From NCBI RefSeq assembly GCF_009828105.1, contig NZ_WTYQ01000001.1, positions 496,001 through 560,000 of the forward strand: a stretch of DNA of 64,000 nucleotides, given 5' to 3'. A model generated the notes under the pieces. The model did no database searches. It was not told where the DNA came from and saw only the letters and a program-made list of their open reading frames with translations. The stretch's first letter is position 1, and each line of letters begins with the position of its first letter. Origin of the DNA: Altericroceibacterium indicum (GTDB lineage Bacteria; Pseudomonadota; Alphaproteobacteria; Sphingomonadales; Sphingomonadaceae). This document shows, piece after piece, positions 57,608-64,000 of the stretch. Made by a program: the position numbers and the translations under genes.

Positions 57608-58687
57608 ATGACAGTTATTGAAACCCTGCCTGAAGTGACCACCGAGGCGGCCTGGCGTGGTGATGTGCTCAGTCAATCGCAGGATTGGATCTATCAACTG
57701 TCCGATGCAGAACTGTCCGAATTGGAAAATATTGGACACAAATTCATGGCGGATGATCCTGATCTGCGGTTTGTGCAAAAAGGCGACTATCCGCTGATCG
57801 AATGTGCTGATGCAGTGAAGGCGTGGGGTCAGGATGTCGATTATGGCCGCGGTTTCGTGCTGGTGCGGGGCCTTCGCACGGACTTGTATTCTGACGCACT
57901 ATCCTCTGCGATTTATTACATCCTCGGCCTTCATATGGGGGACCCTATTCGCCAGAACGAAATGGGCGATCTATTGGATCATATTTACGCAACATCGGAT
58001 AAGACGATGGATGACCCGACTGCGCTTTCTTCCAAGGTGAGAGATAAGCTGGTCTATCATTCAGACAGCTCTGATATTGTGGCACTGATGTGCTTGCGTC
58101 CAGCCCGGGAAGGTGGGCTATCCTGCCTCGTATCGGGCGCAGAAATCTATAATGAGATTGTCCGCCGCCGTCCGGATCTTGCCCCATTGCTGCTTGAGCC
58201 GTTCCATTGGGATTGGCGCCGGCAGGATCACGAAGCCCCTGCAAATACCTACACCTCACCCATTGTGAGCATGGAGGAGGGGGTATTCTCCATGTATGCG
58301 GGCTCGCTCTATATTCTTACCGCGCAGGAATATCCTGAAGCTCCAAAGTTGACGCCGGAACAGATCGAAGTCCTCGAACTCTTTGATGCAATTACCTATG
58401 AAGAGGGTATGGCCATTGCGATGGATTTTCGCCCCGGTGATATTCAATGGCTGTCCAACTATGCGGCACTTCACAGCCGCACGGAATTTTTCGACTATCC
58501 CGAACCGCAGCGTAAACGGCATTTGCTTCGTCTTTGGCTCAGTCGCAATTCTGGCCGCCCTGTGGTGGAAGGTTTCGGGAAAAACGGTGTTGTGCAGCAT
58601 CGGCAAGCCCCGCGCGATGGCGGTGCAGAACATGCTGATGCCCATTTCAAAATCCGCGAAATCGCGGTTCCGCGCATGATTTCCTGA
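57608..58687 (+). CDS. TauD/TfdA family Fe(II)/2-oxoglutarate dioxygenase
   Basis: 359 residues from ATG 57608. The iron triad is YHSDS with His151 and Asp153, then ALHSRTEF with His289; the 2-oxoglutarate-binding Arg is probably in RKRHLLRLWLS. Family members oxidise taurine, herbicides, alkyl sulfates or other compounds; this one has an unknown substrate. GGAACAGC precedes the ATG. An ATG at 57593 or GTG at 57545 is also possible. Divergent from the receptor, suggesting the receptor takes up its substrate. Confidence 0.9.
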   Translation: MTVIETLPEVTTEAAWRGDVLSQSQDWIYQLSDAELSELENIGHKFMADDPDLRFVQKGDYPLIECADAVKAWGQDVDYGRGFVLVRGLRTDLYSDALSSAIYYILGLHMGDPIRQNEMGDLLDHIYATSDKTMDDPTALSSKVRDKLVYHSDSSDIVALMCLRPAREGGLSCLVSGAEIYNEIVRRRPDLAPLLLEPFHWDWRRQDHEAPANTYTSPIVSMEEGVFSMYAGSLYILTAQEYPEAPKLTPEQIEVLELFDAITYEEGMAIAMDFRPGDIQWLSNYAALHSRTEFFDYPEPQRKRHLLRLWLSRNSGRPVVEGFGKNGVVQHRQAPRDGGAEHADAHFKIREIAVPRMIS

Positions 58688-58710
58688 TTGTTCAGCTCAG
58701 CGATAAAGTG

Positions 58711-58738
58711 AAGGGCGGCTCTTGCAGGAGCCGCCCTT
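58711..58738. terminator. Terminator after TauD-like gene
   Basis: AAGGGCGGCTC at 58711-58721 pairs with GAGCCGCCCTT at 58728-58738, loop six. It separates the dioxygenase and the convergent nitroreductase. Confidence 0.85.
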
Positions 58739-58757
58739 TGCATAGGCTGTTATATGA

Positions 58758-59354
58758 TCAGGCTGAAAGTGGGCCGTGACGGGCTATCTCGCTTAAAGGT
58801 TTGCGATCGCTTGGGGCTTCTCTTTCCCGTAGGCCGTCAGGCAGGCTTGAAGCATCTCCCATTGTGCCAATCGCGATAGCGGCCTCTACCTTGTAGCCTT
58901 CCGGCACGTTCAAGGTTTTGATGGCTTTGGCGGAATCAAATCCAGTCATTCCGTGAACATGAAGCCCGTCAAATGTGGCCTGTAACGCAAGTTGGGCCCA
59001 TGCTGCCCCCGCATCGAAGGAATGGCTGGGGGAGATGGCCTTGGGCGAGCCATCCTTTTCGCGGGTAAATGTGTCAGAGATCACAAATATCAATGCGGAG
59101 GAATTTTCGGCCCAGCTTTTGTTGAACGGGATCAATATGTCGAGAAAGGCATCCCAATTTTCATCACCCCTCAGCGAATAGCAAAATTGCCATGGCTGAA
59201 TATTGTAGGCTGAGGGTGCCCAGCGTGCTGCCTCGATCAGTCGTAAGACAGCACTTTCCTCCAGCATTTTGCCGTCAAATGCGCGAGGGGACCAGCGGTC
59301 CGTAAAAATGGAGTGAATATCGTGAGTGGGAACGCGGGGGGTGGAACTGCTCAC
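58758..59354 (-). CDS. Nitroreductase family protein
   Basis: 198-residue flavin (FMN) enzyme. Marks are FTDRWSPRAFDGK at the N-terminus, ARWAPSAYNIQPWQF, and DAGAAWAQLALQATFDGLHVHGMTGFD. The preferred start is GTG 59354 with AAGGAAAAACA upstream; the longer frame would run 116 bp into the SDR gene. Follows the SDR by 34 bp, probably one transcript. Substrate unknown. Confidence 0.85.
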   Translation of the reverse strand: MSSSTPRVPTHDIHSIFTDRWSPRAFDGKMLEESAVLRLIEAARWAPSAYNIQPWQFCYSLRGDENWDAFLDILIPFNKSWAENSSALIFVISDTFTREKDGSPKAISPSHSFDAGAAWAQLALQATFDGLHVHGMTGFDSAKAIKTLNVPEGYKVEAAIAIGTMGDASSLPDGLREREAPSDRKPLSEIARHGPLSA

Positions 59355-59388
59355 TGTTTTTCCTTGTGATGAGTGGGGTTGGGTAATC

Positions 59389-60234
59389 TCATACGGTGGT
59401 TTCAGCAGCAAATGCCGTGGAAAGCGATAGGTCTTTCCATCGTTCCATCTCTGCTTCAACCATCTCCAGATGTTCATGTGTGTGGAGCAATGCGTCTTTA
59501 CCAAGAAAGAGGTGTTTTGGCGGTTCCTCCATTGCCACGGCTTTCAGGATAGCTTGTGCACCGCGTATCGGATCGCCGCTTTCCTTGCCGCCGCCTTCAA
59601 AAAGAATATCGCGGTTCTGGCGGACGGGTGTTTCATCATAATCGCTGATGGGGCAATCCGCTTCAGCCAGCGCTTTTCCGGCAAAGCCTGTACGGAAGCC
59701 ACCCGGAGCGACGTTTGTGACCTTGATCCCGAAGCAGGCCACTTCTTGCGCCAGCGTCTGGCCAATACATTCCATGGCATATTTGCTCGCCCCGTAAACT
59801 CCGGTACCACCCCAGGGCGCAAAGCCACTCATGCTGGTGATATTGACGATATGGCCCGCCCGCCGCTGTCGCATCTGGGGAAGGATGGCCTGGATCATGG
59901 CAATAGGCCCCATCAGATTGACTTCGAACAGGTTACGGATCTGATCGAACGGCGTTTCTTCAATCGCTCCAGTCAGGCCAAAGCCCGCATTGTTGACCAG
60001 AATATCAACCGGAGGCAGCTCGGTTAAAGCCTCCTCGATGGTGGATTTGGCGAGGTCAGGAAGGGACAGGTCGATGAGGATACCAGTAGCGCGCTCCGGT
60101 GACATGGCCTCAAATGCCGCCTTATCGGCTATCTTGCGCATTGTGCCCGTGACGCGATCACCTTTTTGAAGTGCTGCCTCACCAAGCGCTTTGCCAAGCC
60201 CGCTGCTGACGCCGGTAATAAGCCAATGTTTCAT
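59389..60234 (-). CDS. Short-chain dehydrogenase/reductase, YbbO-like
   Basis: 281-residue SDR. Cofactor motif TGVSSGLGKA, NNAGFGLTGAIEE, catalytic YGASKYAMEC, and a C-terminal LGKDALLHTHEH extension typical of larger oxidoreductases of this subgroup. ATG 60234 is preferred, with AGGGAAGATTG upstream, over TTG 60237. Upstream of the nitroreductase. Substrate unknown. Confidence 0.85.
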   Translation of the reverse strand: MKHWLITGVSSGLGKALGEAALQKGDRVTGTMRKIADKAAFEAMSPERATGILIDLSLPDLAKSTIEEALTELPPVDILVNNAGFGLTGAIEETPFDQIRNLFEVNLMGPIAMIQAILPQMRQRRAGHIVNITSMSGFAPWGGTGVYGASKYAMECIGQTLAQEVACFGIKVTNVAPGGFRTGFAGKALAEADCPISDYDETPVRQNRDILFEGGGKESGDPIRGAQAILKAVAMEEPPKHLFLGKDALLHTHEHLEMVEAEMERWKDLSLSTAFAAETTV

Positions 60235-60404
60235 CAATCTTCCCTATCATATTGAGGAGGCAGAGTAGCGGGAGTGTCTCGCCATGCTCTTTGCAAGCAA
60301 CCCCGCAAAACTTGGCTGGAGGCGCATAAGATGGCTCTACGCTTGCCCATTGGTCCCCAGCCGTGCTTCGTGAATGGGTCGATGTTCAGACAAGTGGAGC
60401 TTTC

Positions 60405-61325
60405 ATGGCGGTCGAGATACTCGGGTCAATCAATGTGGATATTATTGCGGCGCTCGCCAACCTGCCTCGACCGGGTGAAACGGTTCTGGCGCGCAGCACC
60501 GAGAAGTTACCTGGCGGCAAGGGAGCCAATCAGGCGGTCGCGGCGAGCCGCTTTGGCGCTGATACCTATATGATCGGAGCGGTCGGCAAGGATGGGGACG
60601 GCGTCTGGATGCGCTCCATTCTCGAAACCGATGGGGTGCATCTCCTGCCAGTAGATGTCGCCAGCGGGACTCCAACCGGCATGGCCTATATTGCGTTGGA
60701 TGCTGCAGGTGAAAATCAGATTATCGTCGCTCCGGGGGCGAATATGGCTATCACGGCAGATGCGATTGGCGGCGCAGCGCCGGACGCAAGGGTGTTTCTC
60801 GCTCAGCTGGAGGTTCCCATTGAAGCCATTGCGGCATTTTTCAATCCTGACCGGGTCGGGCACGGTCTGCGCCTGCTTAATTGTGCGCCAGCTATTCCAG
60901 AGGCGCGGGCGCTGTTTGCTGACACCGACATATTGATCCTCAATCAGACTGAACTTGCCGAATATGCCGAATTGGACACGGTGAACGGGGTGGATGATGC
61001 GCTTGCGGCCCGGCAATTGATTACCCGCGATGATCAGAGCATTGTCGTGACGCTTGGGGCAGGGGGGAGCTGCGTTGTGCGCCGCAATTCACACTGCCAT
61101 GCACCGGCTGTAAAGGTCGTGCCGGTCGATACGATTGGCGCGGGCGATTGTTTTGTCGGCGCGCTGGCTGCCCTGCTGGACGAAGGTGCCCGTCTGGAAG
61201 ATGCCTTGCCGATCGCCAATGCCGCAGCCGCGCAGGCAACACAGGTCGCAGGGGGTGTTCCTTCCATGCCCATGCGCGCAATGATCGATGAAATGCTGGC
61301 CGAGAAGCTGCGCGAACCAACTTAA
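60405..61325 (+). CDS. PfkB family sugar kinase, ribokinase-like
   Basis: 306 residues from ATG 60405, TGGAG five bases before. Opening EILGSINVDIIAALANLPRPGET, then PGGKGANQAVAASRFGADTYMIGAVGKDGDG (sugar-binding glycine motif), and DTIGAGDCFVGALAALL with the catalytic Asp. Matches ribokinase better than fructokinase. Follows closely by the RutA-like gene after 79 bp, hinting at nucleoside use (ribose part). Confidence 0.88.
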   Translation: MAVEILGSINVDIIAALANLPRPGETVLARSTEKLPGGKGANQAVAASRFGADTYMIGAVGKDGDGVWMRSILETDGVHLLPVDVASGTPTGMAYIALDAAGENQIIVAPGANMAITADAIGGAAPDARVFLAQLEVPIEAIAAFFNPDRVGHGLRLLNCAPAIPEARALFADTDILILNQTELAEYAELDTVNGVDDALAARQLITRDDQSIVVTLGAGGSCVVRRNSHCHAPAVKVVPVDTIGAGDCFVGALAALLDEGARLEDALPIANAAAAQATQVAGGVPSMPMRAMIDEMLAEKLREPT

Positions 61326-61404
61326 CATGCGCCTATTATCAAGAACAAAAGTGGCATGAGCATATCTTGCGTTTAAACATGAATTCTCAACGGGAGCTTT
61401 TTCA

Positions 61405-62529
61405 ATGACCCAGTTTACGCCAACGCCCTATGGAATCCCCTCGGACAACGGCGGCAAGGATTTCGGTGTTTTCATGCCGATTGCGAATGGCGGCTGGATC
61501 CTTTCGGAAAACAAGCCGGAGATTGATGGCTCCTATGCCTATAACCGTCAGGCCGCTCTTCTGGCCGAAGAAGCCGGCGTGGATTTCATCATGGCGATGG
61601 CGAAATATCGTGGTTACGGCGGCAAAACCCATCAATGGGATTCCTCCATCGATTCCGTGGTGGCGATGGCTGGCCTTGCGGAAGTGACCAGCAAGGTCAA
61701 AGTCTGGGCCACTATTCACACGATCCTGCAAAATCCGGGTGTGGCGGCCAAGATGATCGCAACGCTGGATCAGATCAGCAACGGACGGGCTGGCCTGAAC
61801 GTGGTGACAGGCTCTTATCGCGGCGAATTTGCCCAGATGGGCGCATGGCCCGAAGATGTGGACCACGATCAGCGCTATGATCTGGCCTATGAATGGATCC
61901 GCGCGGTCAAGGCCCTGTGGAGCGAGGATTCGGTTACTCAGAACGGGACATATTTCCAGCTCGATGATTGCGAATCCTGGCCCAAGCCGAAGAAAAAGCC
62001 CTTCACGGTGTGCGCAGGGACATCGGCCAAGGGAATGCGTTTTTCATCAAATGAAATGGACGCGATCTTTCTGTCCGGCGGTGACCCCAAGAAGCTTGCA
62101 GAGGCCAGCGCGGCCGCCAAAGCCGATGCGGCAGAGCTGGAGCGGTACATTCGCACCTATTCGATGATGACCATTGTCTTTGGCAAAACGGATGCTGAGG
62201 CAGAGGCGACCGCGCAGCATTTCCGGGAAGGTTTCGATGAAGAGGCACTGCATGGCATGATGCGGGCCTATGGTTTCCTTGATGATGAAATTGGCAAGGA
62301 AAATGACTTCACCAAGAAAGCACGCTCCAGCTTCATGGCGCCGCATATTACCGGATCGCCCCAGACGATTGTGGAGAAGCTGACAGAACTGTTCGCCACG
62401 GCCGATACCGATGGGCTGATGTTGATCTTCCCCGATTACATCAAATCGCTTCCGATCTTCGGTCAGGAAGTGCTTCCGGCATTGCGTGAAGCCTTTCCCG
62501 GAAAAGTTCCGGCGTCGGTCGATGCCTGA
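61405..62529 (+). CDS. RutA-like flavin-dependent monooxygenase
   Basis: 374-residue LLM-class (luciferase-like) flavoenzyme. It is close to pyrimidine monooxygenase RutA in layout: FGVFMPIANGGWI, YRGYGGKTHQWD, MAGLAEVTSKVKVWATIHT, LDQISNGRAGLNVVTG, DDC segment and VCAGTSAKGMRFS. RutA opens uracil using flavin N5-oxide. The next gene overlaps by 8 bp and resembles RutB. Substrate here could be uracil or another amide-like ring. Confidence 0.85.
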   Translation: MTQFTPTPYGIPSDNGGKDFGVFMPIANGGWILSENKPEIDGSYAYNRQAALLAEEAGVDFIMAMAKYRGYGGKTHQWDSSIDSVVAMAGLAEVTSKVKVWATIHTILQNPGVAAKMIATLDQISNGRAGLNVVTGSYRGEFAQMGAWPEDVDHDQRYDLAYEWIRAVKALWSEDSVTQNGTYFQLDDCESWPKPKKKPFTVCAGTSAKGMRFSSNEMDAIFLSGGDPKKLAEASAAAKADAAELERYIRTYSMMTIVFGKTDAEAEATAQHFREGFDEEALHGMMRAYGFLDDEIGKENDFTKKARSSFMAPHITGSPQTIVEKLTELFATADTDGLMLIFPDYIKSLPIFGQEVLPALREAFPGKVPASVDA

Positions 62530-63178
62530 CGCCGTTTCAGACCTGCCGCATGTCGACAAGGCTGCATTGCCTGAGATGATTTCTCCGGCACGCACAGCCT
62601 TGCTCGTCATCGACATTCAGACAGACTTTGCCTCGCCAGAAGGTCTGATCGGGCAGGCGGGGGTTGATCTCACATCTGCGCAGATAGCGATTGACCGGAT
62701 TGAAGAATTGTTGGCGCTTGCGCGAAAAGTGGGCGTTACGATCGGCTTTGCGCGTGTGGTTACATCGCCGGACAGCGATTCCATCGCGCTCAAAACCCTG
62801 ATGGAGCGCCGGGGCAGGCCGGGGGAAGAAGCCATTTGCCGCGCTGAAGGGGGCGGGGCAGATTATTACCGCGTTAAACCGCAAGCTGGCGAAATTGAGA
62901 TCAGCAAACTTCTCTATAGCAGCTTTTCCGGCACCGACCTTGATGCGCAATTGAAGGCGCGAGGGGTTGATACGCTTGTGATCACAGGTCTCACCACGGA
63001 CTGTTGTGTGGATAGTACTGCGCGCGATGCCTTCCATCTTGGGTATCACGTCTTTTTGGTGAGTGATGCCTGTGACGCCTATGATGAACAGTTTCACATT
63101 CATTCACTGAATGCGATTGAGAAGAACTGCGCATTGCTGACAACTGCCGATGCTGTCAAAGCGGCCTGGCAGAGATGA
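62522..63178 (+). CDS. Isochorismatase-family hydrolase, RutB-like
   Basis: 218-residue cysteine hydrolase. LLVIDIQTDFAS supplies the catalytic Asp, and TGLTTDCCVDSTARDAFHLGYHVFLVSDAC the catalytic Cys. RutB-type members cut the ring-opened product of RutA. ATG 62522 overlaps the monooxygenase stop (ATGCCTGA). Its stop overlaps the transporter start (ATGA). A longer frame from 62486 lies inside the monooxygenase. Confidence 0.88.
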   Translation: MPDAVSDLPHVDKAALPEMISPARTALLVIDIQTDFASPEGLIGQAGVDLTSAQIAIDRIEELLALARKVGVTIGFARVVTSPDSDSIALKTLMERRGRPGEEAICRAEGGGADYYRVKPQAGEIEISKLLYSSFSGTDLDAQLKARGVDTLVITGLTTDCCVDSTARDAFHLGYHVFLVSDACDAYDEQFHIHSLNAIEKNCALLTTADAVKAAWQR

Positions 63179-64000
63179 GTGCTGTGGCCGCACCCATGAG
63201 TGCTGCAACTGCTTCACCGAACGCGCGGCGCGGGGTCCTGTTCGCAGCCATCACTGGCAACGCATTATGCGCCACGGCAACGGTTCACGCGGTTTTCGGC
63301 ACTTTTCTGGTCCCGCTGTCTGAAGCTTTTGCATGGCCCCGCGCCAGCATTTCGGTGGTGCTGGGCATCATCGCGCTATCTTCCGCCATCGTTTATCCGC
63401 TGGCAGGCCGGTATGCGGATAGTCATGGCACAAGGCGGATGGTGCTGATTGGCAATGTCCTTTTTGCATTGTCTGTTGGCGCATTGGCATTCAGCAATGG
63501 CAGCCTGCCGATGTTCTACGCCACCTTTTTGGCGATAGGTATCTTTGGCGGCATCCCAAGCACGGCGATCTTTTCCAAGCTGGTGGCAGAATGGTTCAGA
63601 GAAAATCGCGGCACGGCGCTTGGGATCAGTGCAGGGCTTGGGAATGGTATCGGTGCGGTTTGCCTGCCGATCCTCGCCGCTGTTCTGGTCAGCCATTACG
63701 GTTGGCAAATGGGCTATGTCGGTATTGCTTTGCTCATCGCTGTTGTCGGGACGCCGGTCTATCTCGCGTTCCTCAAAGATGCGCCGGGCTTTGGTAAGGT
63801 GGAGGAGGAGCGCGCGGATTCTGCTGACGGCCTGTCCGTTTCGCAAGCTGCGCGCAAACCAGCCTTCTGGTTCATCATGATAGCCATTGCCGCAGGAGGC
63901 GGAATTTCCACTGCCGTCCTCAGCCATGTGGTGCCGATTGTCGGGGATCGTGGGTTCAGCCTCGCCACTGGTACAGCGGTTTTGAGCGTGCTGGCACTGG
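63175..64000 (+). CDS. MFS transporter (partial, runs off the end)
   Basis: Start of a major facilitator transporter: ATG 63175 overlaps the hydrolase stop. About 275 codons are in the window with no stop. It shows several membrane helices and the AGRYADSHGTRRMV loop typical of MFS between helices 2 and 3. The 12-helix body continues beyond the window. Likely imports the substrate of the RutA/RutB-like pair. Confidence 0.85.
   Translation, partial: MSAVAAPMSAATASPNARRGVLFAAITGNALCATATVHAVFGTFLVPLSEAFAWPRASISVVLGIIALSSAIVYPLAGRYADSHGTRRMVLIGNVLFALSVGALAFSNGSLPMFYATFLAIGIFGGIPSTAIFSKLVAEWFRENRGTALGISAGLGNGIGAVCLPILAAVLVSHYGWQMGYVGIALLIAVVGTPVYLAFLKDAPGFGKVEEERADSADGLSVSQAARKPAFWFIMIAIAAGGGISTAVLSHVVPIVGDRGFSLATGTAVLSVLAL

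Overview
The window looks like chromosomal DNA of an alphaproteobacterium, most likely Sphingomonadales (Sphingomonadaceae or Erythrobacteraceae). This rests on the proteins: alphaproteobacterial-style SdhCDA, PurF and RpoN-independent housekeeping neighbours, large TonB-dependent receptors paired with hydrolases, and a dense set of aromatic and lipid catabolic genes. The genus cannot be fixed from sequence reading alone. No rRNA, tRNA, insertion sequence, prophage or CRISPR array was seen.

Region 1 (1-39 kb) is mostly housekeeping. It holds fabD-fabG, dnaN, a membrane PAS-GGDEF-EAL-PilZ protein, lepA, a PEP-CTERM surface protein, a TetR gene divergent from a CmcJ/NvfI-type oxygenase, bamD, recN, ligA, an AhpD-like protein, a DUF2459 gene with prmA, an SDR coupled to a subclass B3 metallo-beta-lactamase, sdhC-sdhD-sdhA without sdhB, a cyclophilin, a BlaI-M56 sensor pair, a zinc peptidase, bdhA, guaB-small ORF-rsmB, a TPR protein, rppH with an esterase, a PAP2 phosphatase, a photolyase, purF-SDR, a glycosyltransferase and an Lrp regulator. 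Several convergent pairs share clear bidirectional terminators.

Region 2 (39.5-54.4 kb) is an accessory catabolic block. A MarR regulator diverges from a TonB receptor-CocE/NonD hydrolase pair. Then come DUF3237, an NTF2-fold protein, an AAHS-type transporter operon ending in an unusual regulator with two MarR domains in one chain, and a five-gene operon: aldehyde dehydrogenase, NTF2-fold protein, zinc alcohol dehydrogenase, alpha/beta hydrolase and carotenoid/stilbene cleavage oxygenase. Three palindromes sharing the core TTGA-N4-TCAA sit at three of the promoters, which suggests one regulon, probably under the tandem MarR protein.

Region 3 (54.4-64 kb) holds a second TonB receptor divergent from a TauD/TfdA dioxygenase, a nitroreductase and an SDR, a PfkB sugar kinase, and a RutA-like flavin monooxygenase overlapping a RutB-like isochorismatase hydrolase and an MFS transporter that runs off the window end. 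The last group may be a reduced Rut-like route for opening a nitrogen-containing ring.
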